Source of the DNA: Lycorma delicatula
Lineage: Eukaryota; Arthropoda; Insecta; Hemiptera; Fulgoridae
Direction of reading: 5' to 3'
NCBI RefSeq assembly: GCF_047948215.1
Contig: NC_134456.1
Span: forward strand, 195,932,034 to 195,996,033
Length of the DNA: 64,000 nucleotides
Numbering within the stretch: position 1 is the first letter of the stretch; every line of letters starts with the position of its first letter. Below, in pieces: positions 25,176 to 37,425 of the stretch. The notes beneath the pieces were generated by a model. The model was given only the letters and a program-made list of their open reading frames with translations. It did not search any database and was not told the DNA's origin. A program made the translations under genes and the position numbers.

Positions 25176-25699
25176 GTAGAAAAAATAATTATTTAAGTAT
25201 TTTAAAATAATAATATTAATTGGGATTCTAATCTAGTTTTAATTAAATAGCATCGTATATATTTTTGATATTAAATATCATCTATATTAAACTGATAATG
25301 TTTTCAGTCAGCCTAGTACCGTGCTAAATGTTCGCTGAATGCTAGTTGTTTTTGTGCCAACTTACGTGTCCATAGTTTTAGCAGATTTTTACTTCATTTT
25401 ACGTCATTAGGATATTAAGTGCATTTTCACATGGTAATTCGATGTAATTTATTATGGAAACTTTGGATAAAATGTAAAAAAGAATAAAAAATACATTCTC
25501 AGGAGCAGTTCACTCTTGAATCCTGCAGAAAATAACATTTTCTTATTTTTTCTGCAGTTCTTTTCTTATTTTTAGAAACAGATTTCTTGTCCTTGGGTTT
25601 TTTTGTGAACGGCTTCGTTTATTTTGTATGCCTATTCAAAACACCCAGAAATAATAAAACCTGCTTTAAACAACCGTACCATATTAAAATTTATAATAT
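25176..25699. other. AT-rich, no gene seen
   Basis: AT-rich sequence after the transposase relic; possible decayed right end near 25353-25360. Nothing else recognised. Confidence 0.45.
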
Positions 25700-25970
25700 A
25701 TTTCTTAAGATTTGTATAAATTTGAACTTTGAAGTCGATGCCAAATTAAGATTAGTAAGTATCTCTTAGATGATTTTTAATCTGGTCCTGATTTATAATA
25801 GTAGAAATTAAAAAAAGTGCTCATTTTGGCGAATTTATTCATCGGTTTTATTGATTTAAAAAAAAAAAATGGTTTTTATATCTTGGGGAGTAACGGTGAT
25901 GATATCGAGATTTTATTTTTTCAATATCTCTGTTAGATTATGATTTGAGGAAGGAAAAGACGATACAGAT
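25700..25970 (+). repeat. Long direct repeat, right copy
   Basis: Partner of 22370-22640 in the same orientation, sharing the ordered landmarks TTCATCGGTTTTATT, TTTTTATATCTT and CAATATCTCTGTTAGA. Confidence 0.6.
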
Positions 25971-28900
25971 TAAAAGGAAAAAATTTATTAACAAACATTA
26001 TTACAGTTTTTATAAATGAACAGCTTAGATGTCATAGAAGCTTAAATTTTTGTAGTCTTCTTAAAATATTTACCTATTGATATGGAAATCACTGAAAAAA
26101 GTCATATATGATACTACTGTATACACAAAGAACAATGATTGCGATGAATTTTGAATAGATTAAATTATCAGTTAATGTTTTTTTAACATGACCTTATTTT
26201 GAGAACAGTAAAAAAAATATAAATATATAATCTTATGTTTAATGCTTTTTACTAACATTTGCGATGAAAAAGCCAGCAAGTTCATTCCTTTGAAGCATGA
26301 CTAAACTTGGCATAGGCTTCATGCTAGTAACCATCCCTGTATAGGATAGACTTGTTTGTTTCTATTTCAAGCAGAACTTGTTAAAACCGGTACCAGATAT
26401 TGATTTTTAAAACCTTCTTCAAATTTTTGTTAGAGATATGGCTCTTTTACTATATTCTTCTTTATTGGGGGCTTTTATCGTGATAATGGCTTATATATTC
26501 GCAAATTTCTTCGATACCTACAAATTTATTGGGTACTCTTTGTCGATATATCCTGAATTCAATGAAAAATGTACCTTATTTATGAGAGTAACGTAGAATA
26601 TAAAATCTTTTTTCCCGTGAAGCAGGACTATTGTGGATAGATTATTTTTATTTCCTCTATACTGTAATTTACCCCAGGATACTTCAGTAAACTGGACTTA
26701 AAAGAAAATATTATAAAATATATATATCATACAATTATATATATATATGAAATAATGATAATAAAAATAATAAATAATGAAAGTTATTGTTAAATATATC
26801 GGTTTAATATTACTTGTTAATATTAGTATTGTAATTATCAATGAAAAATATATTGAATATCATACATTTTTTCTTTATGGGTAAAAACAGATTAGTTTCA
26901 TCTTCATTATTGTCTGTTATATCATTATATAATTGGGTCTTACTTATACAACTGTTTGTTTTGAAAAAGAAAGAGTCTGATACTTAGTTTTATGTAAATT
27001 ACGCAGATTTTTGGCACTTTTGCGGTATAGTTAGTGAAATTAATACATAACTTTATTTATTGGTTTTCGTAACTAGTGCTACTTCATTATTTATTCAAAT
27101 CATAATTAATTTTGCTTGTTGTTTACTTGATAACAACGATTAGAGTTTCTTTTAAGTTATTGTCTACTAGTTTCAAATAACAAAAATTAGGTGATTGTAT
27201 TAAATTGGCCTTAATAATAAGTTTAATAAACGCCACCCCATATTTGGTTCAATTCAAATGTAAAGATACAACCTCCAGGGCTATACCATTAATATGCTAA
27301 ATGGAATTGTCAGTGTTATGTGATATAATTCCACCTGCTGTAAATTTTTATGGAAATTAGAAAGCAACAGTATTATCATCTCTTCCTCTATCATTAAAAA
27401 AAATCCCCTCCTGTACCTAAGATAGAAATCGGACTCGGCGATTTTTATAAATAATAATCACGTAGTAAACAAGTGTCCTTATCTTACATATCAAATCACC
27501 TCTCGTCTGCTGCATCAAATTTAAGATCACCTGCTTACCATTCTTTTGTTTTAATTTGTGTACTAAGTTTTTAGTTTATTGCTTTTGTTTAACCTTAAGC
27601 TGTAAAAATGTAAAGTTATTCATTGTTTTATCGGACTCTATGTTTAAGCACTATTAACGTTACAGACGTTTTTAAGTGAAATTCCACTAAAATAATTTTA
27701 ATTTAAACGAATTTAAATGTAAAGATAAAAATATGGTAACCAGAAATAATAAAGGGCACATTCAAAAACTCTTTAAGAAATATTAAGATGTAGAACTAAA
27801 TACGTTTGTAGGATGTTAAAAGAATCAAAAGTCAAAATGGGTAGAATCTGTTCTGAAATTTTACAACAAAGAAATGCATTTTATCGACGCTATGGCTAAG
27901 TTTAAGGATTTACTAGAGAAACCATACTTGGAAATAGAAAAGAGATTCTTGCGCAGTTCTACGCGAGAAGACCGACTTTTGGTTATTTTACTTTGTTCAC
28001 TTTTGAAGTAGTATCAACTCATTCTAATCTAAAGTTTAAAAAAAAATAAAACCTTCGATCCATAAAAGATTATGTGTAAAAACGCACTACAATATAAAAT
28101 TTAAAAAATTCAGTACTTGGAAAAATATGTCATGTTTAATTCAACAAACTGCAGATAAAGAAATGTTAGCTTCGGTTATAAAGCTTACCAACTAACAGCA
28201 TCATAACGACCACCCTTCTAACGTGGCTCGCTCAGATGTTTTCGACCTTAAATCGAACGTAATTCAAGAACGACCAATTCACAACTTCAAATAAATTACT
28301 AATGAATGTATAAATTTCAATGAAATTGGTCTAGTAGTTTTGGAAATTTTCGAGCCACAGAATTTAAGTGAAACGTATTTTGGTGTTCCTCATTCCTCAA
28401 AATGTTAAGAAAATTTATTTTTACCCAACATGCGACCGAAATTAATACTACGTATCTTCGAAAATTCAGTAACAAAAAACTGTAAAAATATCTTTAACGT
28501 TAATTAAGCCTCCCTATCGGTAAAGAAATAATAAAACCATTGAAAAGTACATATCTGTAAAGAAAATAAATAAGACTAATTTAAATTAAAAATGAAACTA
28601 AAATAATGGATTTTAAGACTCACAAGTAAAGAAGATCACAAAAATCAGCTGTGATCTAATAAAAATTAAAAAAAAAATATTCCAGATACCAGAATTAGTA
28701 AGCTAATAAAATTAATTTATTAAAAATTATAGAAAAAGTGCGTTGCTTAATACATATATGATACCTTTTACAATTTTATATTTTTTAAATATTTCGTAGG
28801 ATAGTTATTTATTCTATCCTGTAAATTTAATTTTTATATTGATTAAATTTTTTCCTAAGAGATAGTTTAATGACAAATTTTCCAATCGTTTTCATTAGAA

Positions 28901-31274
28901 TAGACTTTTATCTTTTTCTAAAAGATATAATACAAATATAAATGAATACAAATGTCAACTTTACTGTCCAAGCGTAAAGGAAAAAGATTTTACGGTTTGG
29001 AATTCTCGTAGAGATATATTATTATAATTTTCTCTATAAAATTCGTTATCATCTTCATTTATTATTTATTTGTTTTATAAATATAGTTCTTAACATTGAT
29101 TGGACACAAACTATTTTTACTTTTAATTCTTTAATTAACAACTTTATGATTAATTATGTAAATATTTACGTACAGTTAGATGTACCTAACGTATATAATA
29201 TCTTAAGTTTTATTTTAATTAACTTTATTTTATTTTACTTGTTTACTTTAAAATGTTTATTTTTATTTCAAAACATTCTAAATTACATCTTTTTAAATTT
29301 AAAAATATGGATAAACTTTATATTATTACTTACACATAGTAAATCTGATTATAAAGTAATATAAAGTAAGTGATGGCGGGCTGAGCCCGAAATCGGTTGT
29401 ATAAAAATGATACTTGCTATAAGTAATAATAACAAATTTAATCATATTAATTAAAAATGCCGGATATTTCCATTGCAACAATTTTCATACAAATAAATAC
29501 AGTTTTATTTTTAAATTATTAGTAACGTTCTATATTTTACGTAATTTAAATAGGTAAATTTTGTTTCTTTTGTTGCTTTGCAGTGATTTAATGAGTTACT
29601 AATTAAATTTTTTTTCTGTAAATCTTAATTCTTCCCAAATGACAAAGTTACATTTCTTAAAAAACGAAATAAGAAACTTAAAATAATCATCCCCTCTCCG
29701 TTTGTCATTCCCGTCAGCGGGTGATACACAGATTACTAAACGATAAGAGAAATGAAGTAAAACCAATGCCATAATAGAGAAAATGTAAAGTGACAAAGGA
29801 AAAGAAGATGAATATTCAAGCTACATTTAATTATTATTCTAAGTACGTAAAATCTACTTGTTTATCTCTTACGACTAAATATTAAATCTTATCTGAAGCC
29901 TATTCTGCTATCGTAATACATCATCTAGTGCTTTTTGTAATCTGTTTATAATTTTAACATCATTATATTTCTATCACTATATAATATAAAACATTAGTGA
30001 TTTTAATGTTGGTGGAAATCAAGCAAAAGGTCATCGGGCCCTCTACGTTTGTTTCTCCAGATTTAACTTTTTATTTATTATAAAAAAGAGGAAAAACTTT
30101 CAAAAAATTTTCACAAAACTTGAGTAAAATAATCTTTTACTCATGAAATTTTAATCCACTGGCCTCGTTTCATGTTATTTTGCCAACTTAACTTAGAAGA
30201 GGAAAAAAATAAATATATCTAAAATAATTCAGTTTTATTTCAAATTTAATTATAAAATGAAATTTTGTAATTTTATAAACAATATATTTAAAAAATTTGA
30301 AGAGGTTCCATATTTTTATCTATACTTAATAAACTTTTGTTCTGTTATACTGATACGCGCGCACATAAATACTCTCCTTCTCAGTTGATTCGCAATAAAG
30401 AAACTTCCTTTTTATTAAAAACTATCCTTAATATCAATGTACAGTAATTTTTTTCTCTATCAAATGGCTCCTACCTTATCAAAATTTATTCATCAAAGAT
30501 ATGAAAATATCTATAATGAAAATTTACTATTCATTTTCTGTTTATAAGTAAATAGTTTTTCGCTAGCAGTGTATAAAACTTTGTTGATGGAAGGAAAGTT
30601 GTAGAATGTAGTTTTCTTAGGACAGATGTCGCTTGTTATGATTACAGTAGTTAGGCCTTAAAAATCTAACAATTTAAAACAGACTTTTCGTTAACCTCGA
30701 CCGCATAACGAGATGTTTCCATTTTATTGAATGAATTTCACAGTCGTTAATTTTATTAATTATAGCTTATATAAACTGAATTTATGTATTACAGTCAATT
30801 GTGTTTAGTTTATTGATGCCGAATTTTAATTTTTCTATTTGATTTTAACGAAGAGCTAATCTCTAATTAGATCTTAGGTTTATATTTTTGATTTGTATAT
30901 TTTTAAGAGGTTTTTGTTATTAAAACTTAAAAATAAGGTTTCAGAACTTACGATGTATGGTACAGATCGTAAAGAATAACTTCTTAAAACATTCTAAGAA
31001 ATGGATTATGTAGAAATAATAGAATGGTGATATGTGATTGAATCTATTACATAAAATAATTTTTACATTAAAACAGGCTGCAGATTTGTCGTTTAAAAAA
31101 TTAATTTTTTTAAATATTTTTGGATGGTCTTAATTTTTACTATAATATCCAGGTAGTATGTATCCTATGTAGGAGGTAACATTATTAAAACAAAATCTGG
31201 TCATTTTACTTTTTATTAATTGGTTGTCGGTCAGATGTAGATTCTTATAGTGTAATCGAAAAATGTTGACTGAT
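25971..31274. other. Long AT-rich stretch, no gene seen
   Basis: Over 5 kb of AT-rich DNA with no supportable gene. A GC-richer spot at 29377-29398 contains a small hairpin (CGGGC-TGA-GCCCG) followed by CGAAATCGGTT, possibly the end of a repeat. The segment 27720-28440 is slightly less AT-rich and may hold decayed coding sequence, but no family could be named. Confidence 0.5.
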
Positions 31275-31545
31275 TACGACGATACAGCGGAATGTGACAT
31301 TTTATTGAAGAAGCCGCTCAGTACATCGTGTTGGGTCAAATGTTGAATCTTAAATGAGAACGAAGGTACGCTTGCATACAAGATTGAGTTCTTGAATATC
31401 TGAAACAGCAGCAATCAGTTGATCTGGAGCCACGTGTCGGCCGGGGACATGTAATAACAGGGCAGTTAATGGTGGCTACCGAACTGCGGGGCCGCCCCTA
31501 CCTTCTGGCGGTACAATCCAGGATAAAGCTGTACACAAGTGAGTG
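31275..31545 (+). other. GC-richer island ending in a splice-donor-like site
   Basis: Near-balanced composition between AT-rich flanks, with CACGTGTCGGCCGGGG and GCGGGGCCGCCCC blocks. It ends GCTGTACACAA followed by GTGAGT at about 31540, a good 5' splice donor. It could be a conserved non-coding element or a 5' exon; no significant open frame. Confidence 0.28.
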
Positions 31546-32479
31546 CCCCATTCATTCATTTTATTACTTACAGATTTGTTTTTAGATTTACAAACAAGTT
31601 AGTAGAGAAAAAATTAACAGATGATAATGTTATCGTTTTTATTATCCATTTGTACATTTTTTCGTGGTATCGATTTGTGTTTACAATTTTATTTTTTATT
31701 CTATTATAAATATTGAAAAAGTGATTTGCATGTTAAAAAAATCGTCCCATCTTAATGGTCCATTATTTATGTGTTCCTTAATAATTTAAATTATTTAAAA
31801 GTGTATTATTCAAAGTTAAATTTAAAATATTTAATACTCATAACCGGTTAATTGATTTATTGTTTGTCTAACGAAAGAAAACAAATGAGTTTGAAATGCT
31901 ATAACACTGCAAACATTTTTTTATAAAATAAACTTTATTCGTATCAGTTTCATTAATAATTAATAATAATAGTTTCATTAATAATAATAGTTTCATTAAT
32001 AATTTTTTTAAAGTCCCGAAAAGACAATTTATATACCTTTTTTGGGAGGAGAGGTATACGGGTTTTCCAAACTTCGTAGATCTGATGAAAATAAAAATGT
32101 TTACTTCACTAATGTCAGAATCTTTTTATATAAATTTTTCATTAAATTTCAATTATTTCAGTGTTGCAATATCTTAAGGATAAAAGGAATTGTATCGGTA
32201 GTAGTTGTCTACTGAATGTTGAACTATTACTGGCTGTTCACCACACATTGTAAACATTTTCCCCCGTTCTTTATCTGGGAATCCTACAAAACTTTTTATG
32301 TAAGAAAAAAATGGTCAGAACTTACATAACTGACTAGGCTTATATAATAGTTTTTTAAAACAGAATTATCCTGTAATGTTGCGAGTAGGTTGCTATCCGT
32401 GAGTCGTAAAATTAAAACCTAAACAGTTTTCAATAAAACAACTGTCATCTCTAATTAGTTAATAGCGATAAAATATAGA
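31546..32479. other. AT-rich, with a small tandem repeat
   Basis: AT-rich. Three tandem units beginning AGTTTCATTAATAAT lie at about 31946-32003. Nothing else recognised. Confidence 0.5.
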
Positions 32480-32545
32480 CTAATGCCTCATGGCAAGCAT
32501 AGTAGCTTGTAAATCAGCCGATTTGATTCCTGGCAATCATGTGAC
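32480..32545 (+). mobile_element. Decayed tRNA-like SINE head
   Basis: CCTCATGGCAAGCATAGTAG (A-box-like, 32486-32505) and GATTTGATTCCTGG (B-box-like, about 32520-32533) in the spacing of a tRNA-derived SINE. Several substitutions; not a functional tRNA. It runs directly into the direct repeat at 32546. Confidence 0.45.
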
Positions 32546-32834
32546 ACTTTTTTATATTTTAATCCATCCATGTGGTTCTCTTTTTTTAAATTGCACTTAT
32601 AATATCTTTGGATACAAAAGTTAATAAAAAGAAGTTAAATACTATATTTTCTATTTTACCCTATTTTTCTAAATTTTTACACTGTTATAACCTGATACAT
32701 AATTCTATTTAATTTATTTGCTACATAATACAGAGCCGAGAACAAAAATTAAGTACAAATTATTTAATTGAAGTAGCATATAATAGTGTGTAGGTATTGA
32801 ATAGATTTTAATATTAATAGTTAGTAGTGTTTTT
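32546..32834 (+). repeat. Direct repeat flanking the inverted-repeat element, left copy
   Basis: Matches 33996-34284. Shared landmarks: TTATATTTTAAT, then ATCTTTGGATACAAAAGTTA, ATACTATATTTTCTATTTT, AGTACAAATTATTTAATTG-like and TTAATTGAAGTAGCAT, in the same order with small gaps. About 290 bp, moderately diverged. Confidence 0.8.
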
Positions 32835-33984
32835 ACTTCCTTGTACAAAGTAAAGAAAATGTGATCGTGAAATATTTCGTTTTCCAGATTTCAACAGAAA
32901 TATCCATTTTGTTCACCCCTGAATCCATTTTGACTAGTTTCGGCGTAACGTTTGTACGTGTGTATCTCGCGTAACTAAAAAAAGCCGTAGGATGGTAAAA
33001 TTTTGGATTTAAGACTATTGTAACATCTAGTTGGGCACCTCAACTTGTGATTGCAATCGACTGAACCAAAAGTGTCCAAAAACGCCCAAAATCCAAAAAT
33101 CTGGATTTTAGACTTTTTGTTAACTGCAGTAAGCCCTCATTGAGAGCTTTTCAACGATATATAATAAGTGGTACTTATTTTCTTCATGGGTTCCAGAGTT
33201 AGAACCAAATAAAATTTTAATTAATGAAATATTTGGATCTTACAGGGGAAGTCACATCAGTTCAAATCAGACATCATCTCATTTTTTTTTAAACTTTTTT
33301 TAATTTAAATATATTGATTTATTAATAATTATACACCCGATTGAAAAAGATTTTTACAATAACTAATAATTCAATAATAACAATAACAAAATAAAATATG
33401 AAATAAATTAGAGGTTATTAGTGAATAAAATTTTATGTTGTTTTAAAAACGCGTTTATGTAATTTAATAGCCATATTACATATCTGTATATGTAATGGAT
33501 TTGATGAAACATCTGATTATTTAATATTAATTGAAAATTACAATTTAGAATCGTACTATTTTTGGATTTTCTAGTTTAATTTCTGTTTAATTTTATTTAA
33601 TTATTCTACAGTTTCTGTTTAATTTTATATACATTAAAGTTAACTATAGCGTGACTGAAAAATAGACTATGTTGTTCTCACAAGAAGGCACTGAGGCATG
33701 CGTGCCCGATCTTTAAAAAATTCCAAAAAATTCTTATCTTTTAGTTCATTACTCCTCTGATATTGGACAACATTTTCCGTAAGTCGGAGTTCATCATCAT
33801 TTGTTTATTTGTATTTTGTTGCCAATCATTTAATTACTATTTTGTTTGATATAATTCTTTTGATCTTAATTTGTGTACACGTTCCTTAGTCTCGGCAATT
33901 GTGTTACTGTCCACTTTATTAAAGAATTGGAGGATCGCATATCACTTTCAAATGAAGTGCAGCAAATAATGTGTACGAGGAAGT
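32835..33984. mobile_element. Non-autonomous inverted-repeat element, copy 1 (1.15 kb)
   Basis: Starts ACTTCCTTGTAC (32835-32846) and ends GTACGAGGAAGT (33973-33984), a 12-bp terminal inverted repeat with one mismatch. The start can also fold on itself (ACTTCCTTGTAC...GTAAAG-type). Its first ~640 bp match copy 2 at 47414-48066 in order: TTTCAAC-GAAATATCCATTTTG, GACTAGTTTCGGCGT, GTAACATCTAGT, GACTGAACCAAA, TTAACTGCAGTAA, TAAGTGGTACTTATTTTC, TGAAATATTTG and CTTACAGGGGAAG. Copy 1 has about 490 bp more before the right end. No ORF. It looks like a MITE-like DNA transposon or another foldback repeat; superfamily unknown. Confidence 0.7.
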
Positions 33985-33995
33985 CATATTGTGTC

Positions 33996-34284
33996 CACAA
34001 CAGATGTTTTATATTTTAATTTATCCGTTAGGTCTTCTTTTTTAAATTAACACTTGTAGTATCTTTGGATACAAAAGTTAAAAAAAGAAATTAATTACTA
34101 TATTTTCTATTTTGTTAACATAATGTTATTTAATTTATTTATTATTCTGTTTTATTTAATTAATTTATTTATTACATAGTAGAGCCAAGAAAAAAATTAA
34201 ATACAAATTATTTAATTGAAGTAGCATTTAATAGTATGTAGGTCTTTGAATAAATTTTGGTATTAATAATTAGTAGTGACTTTT
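33996..34284 (+). repeat. Direct repeat flanking the inverted-repeat element, right copy
   Basis: Partner of 32546-32834, beginning 11 bases after the inverted-repeat element's right end. Confidence 0.8.
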
Positions 34285-35559
34285 GTTCAGATATTTATTT
34301 ATTAGATGTGTTATTTTTTTATGAGCTCTTTTATTTATACTTTCTTACTTTTAATAGTTGTAATAGTGAAAAAAATATTTGGTGATTTACCATGAAGAAT
34401 ATATTGATATTTTAAACTTAAGTCTTGGATCTAAACTCATATAAAATATAATATTCCAACGTAACACTCATCTAAATTTTCTAGATAGTGAAAATAATAA
34501 TAATAATAATATTCCAAAAGTTATTAGTTTACTCAATTTTTTATTTAAATATTATAGTGTTAGTATTTTATTTTTTGAATTTCTGAAAAAAAACAAAAAC
34601 AAAACAGTTCTTACGTTTTTGAAGTTTTATTAAGATACTGAACTGCCCTGGAGAGTGGTGACTTCCAGCCATTTTGCTGATTTCACATTTTTTTTGTATT
34701 TTCATTTCCGTTCATTAGCTGTAAAAATATTTCATAAAATTGAAAGATAATGAGATTTTCTACACAAATTAAAAAATTAACACGTTTTTCATGACGGCGT
34801 AGTTTAAAAGTTATAGCGGAGTGTGTGTTTTATGTAATTATACATTGAAGTATTTTTTTCACAGAATTATAAAAATATTTAATTATAACATTTAATTTCA
34901 ATATTCACATGTGTTTATGCACGGAAATATACATAATCTTTTTATTAAGAGTATAATTAGAAAATTATATTAATGATAAAATAGTTCTAATTTTATATTT
35001 AAAGTAATTTAATATTTATATGCTGTGGCAATATAATGTGTTTATTAAGTCTTTATTATCTCTTACTAAATCTTAAGCATATACCTAACGGGCATTTAAT
35101 AAAAAATATAATCGTTAAAACTAGTAGAAGCAATTTCTGAAAACAGTTTACAAATGTAGAAAAAAGAAAGTTTTTTAATTAGTTTTAATTTTTTTTTTTA
35201 AATTGATTGTTTAGTTAAAAGAAAACCTTAAAATTTCATAAAAATAAAAATATTATATTTATATATAATGAAAATTTTATGCACATTAAAAAATGCTAAT
35301 ATGTTTCTTAAAAAAAAAGAAGTTATACTGTAGTGTTAGAATTGCAGTTATAATATTGAGATTATTGTAATTTATATAAAATTTGTACTTACAAATTTAT
35401 AATAGTAAGTGGTAATAAAAGAACAGTCTGCAGTGGGTCGCAATAATACTCTGATAAAGTAAAATTTTGAAAATTGCACTTTATCATATATATTTTATTT
35501 TTATTCAGCATAGTACTTTTTTATTTAACTTCGTAGTTTAAAGGAAAGATTACCTAAAA
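34285..35559. other. AT-rich, no gene seen
   Basis: Very AT-rich with many homopolymer runs; nothing recognisable. Confidence 0.55.
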
Positions 35560-35835
35560 GGAGAGGGGTTAAGTGCTGCGGAACGGATTCAGGTTACCTG
35601 CAGTAACCAGTTACTGGTTATTAGTTACAGAGCGGTGCGGTGTGTCTGTGTGATGCAGTAGACAAGACTATACGCACAGTAGCTGGCCGCTCATTCCCCC
35701 GGCATTGTTTCCTTTAATATATTCCGATATCTGTGATGGAGAGCGTGATAGCCTAACTTGACGTAGCTAATTTGCGTAAAGTACGTCTATAGGCTATGTA
35801 CGAGCCTTTGTTTTATCACTTTGGTCGACTTATCG
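35560..35835. other. GC-richer island
   Basis: Near-balanced composition between AT-rich flanks. Holds TAACCAGTTACTGGTTA (about 35604-35620), a 7-bp-arm palindrome, and GTGCGGTGTGTCTGTGTG. No convincing ORF. Could be a conserved regulatory element or a repeat. Confidence 0.3.
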
Positions 35836-36774
35836 AAATGTAATATCGAGGATTGGTGTAGACACGGCTTGAATAGTCCATTGAATTTCATTCCTTTTTT
35901 CAAAATTATCATTCTCGTTTGTTAGTTGGCGCGCTGCAGCTAAATTATGGGACTGCGTCGGCGAAACATTTGTATGCTGCTGAAGTTTGTGATACCACAG
36001 GGTGGTCCGAATCAGGAAGTGGGTTTTGTCGCTTTTTAAAAACAAAGGACGCAACTGGATTTAGCATGTATATCAAACGAATTAATTCAGAATTAAAAAT
36101 ATTGATATGTATGTTACATAAGATAAAACAATTAATCACTTTGTTTTATTTTATTTAGGTTTTAGATTCTTGATATTTAATCTTATACGATATTTCATCA
36201 TTATCTACGCGACTGCATCGGGCTTTCAGCACAGAAACTGGTTTTATGCAGCTTTCTCTAGAATTTTTGACACAGCAACCGTTCGATATAATTACCGATG
36301 TTTTGTGTTTTTTTTGTTACCTGATACAGGCGTGTACTTTCTTAAAATATCACTGTTGTTTTTGTTATATCCCTTAGGGTTGTACCTTACTGCTTTTCCA
36401 TTATAACTAGCTACTTTATTGTTTTTGTGAAAGATAGATAATGGTTTCAATTAATATCATTTTCGCAAAATAACTTTTAACATCAGTTAAACTTAATTTA
36501 ATGAAATATTATAAAATATTGGACTACTTGAAAGAATGGAAATAATTTATTTATAATATTAATCGTAATATTTAATTATAATATTATTTAATTTGTTTGT
36601 AATTTATTTATTATATTTACTAAATATATATATATATATACTAATTCATATATATGTATTTAATTTTAATGTATCATATATATATATATATATATAATTT
36701 ATTTATTTTATTATAAGTATTCTTTCTCTAATGATTAAAAAAATATGAAAATATTAAATTTTAAAATCAATTTA
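35836..36774. other. AT-rich with two (AT)n tracts
   Basis: Includes (AT)n runs at about 36626-36640 and 36677-36696. A stretch at about 36228-36270 (AACTGGTTTTATGCAGCTTT) faintly resembles the RTE 3' end (GACTGGTTTGATGCAGCTCT), possibly a very old related copy on the - strand; too weak to call. Confidence 0.4.
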
Positions 36775-37265
36775 TTAGTTAAGCTGCTTGTGAGTTAATA
36801 CATCGCTTTCTAAGGTCGGGGGCATTCTCTCGGAGGACGCGGCTGCAGGATCAAAACCAAATAATGAGGTGCTTCTCCTGTGTTTTGGGGAAGACCTGGG
36901 TTGGGACAGACCTGTCCAGGAGGGGTGGACCGTTGCCGGTGATTGGACAGGGACTCTCTTAGTGTTCCGATCGGACTTCGATGAGGAGGGGCAAAGTAAG
37001 ACCGTTGTCCCGGTGGGGGACCCTTTGGGGTTCCTCATTTGAGGAGTTGCATCAAGACCGGAGTCCCGATGGTGGGATCTCTACGAAGTCCCCTCATTAG
37101 AGGCTTGGCGACTAATTAAAGACCGAGTCTCGGCTTTGTAGGGGGAACGTCAGTTCTCGACTAGGCAGTTTGAGGTGATGGCACCCCCTGGAGCTGTGTT
37201 CATGCTTGGTTTCGGGTCTGGCTTTAGGGGGGGGAATAAAAGCTAATGAACTTAAAAAAAAAATC
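36775..37265 (+). repeat. GC-rich retroposon-like repeat with poly(A)
   Basis: A block of about 480 bp, far more GC-rich than the surroundings, starting near TTAGTTAAGCTGCTTGT and ending GGGAATAAAAGCTAATGAACTT then an A run at about 37253-37263. The sharp composition edge and terminal A run suggest a retroposed element on the + strand. Open frames through it lack protein features. A partial second copy follows at 37300-37420. Family not recognised. Confidence 0.6.
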
Positions 37266-37425
37266 CCTAAGTATTACAAATGTTAAAATTTATAAATAAA
37301 TTAGTTAAGCTGCTTGTTAATTAATTACAGTAATACATCGCTATCTGAGGTCGGGAGCATCTCTCGGAGGACGCGGCTGCAGGGACAAAAACCAAATAAT
37401 GAGGTGCTTTTCCACCATAAATATT
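37266..37425 (+). repeat. Partial second copy of the GC-rich repeat
   Basis: TTAGTTAAGCTGCTTGT..., then TACATCGCTATCTGAGGTCGG, CTCTCGGAGGACGCGGCTGC and AACCAAATAATGAGGTGCTT repeat the first ~120 bp of the block at 36775. It then stops abruptly at CACCATAA. Only the 5' part is present, the opposite of ordinary LINE/SINE 5' truncation. An extra 12 bases (TAATTACAG-type) interrupt it. Confidence 0.7.

Noticed and set aside
22370..25970. LTR retrotransposon with 300-bp LTRs
   Set aside because: The interior encodes an IS630/Tc1-type transposase, no gag/pol parts are visible and the repeats lack clear TG...CA ends.
32546..34284. TRIM-like LTR element
   Set aside because: The direct repeats lack TG...CA ends, and the second copy of the interior element exists without them.
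36228..36270. Fifth RTE copy
   Set aside because: Only a short stretch resembles the RTE 3' end; no further homology could be followed.
36775..37038. 87-codon - strand frame in the GC-rich block
   Set aside because: Composition follows the GC-rich repeat, no domain, and the repeat has a second partial copy without the frame.
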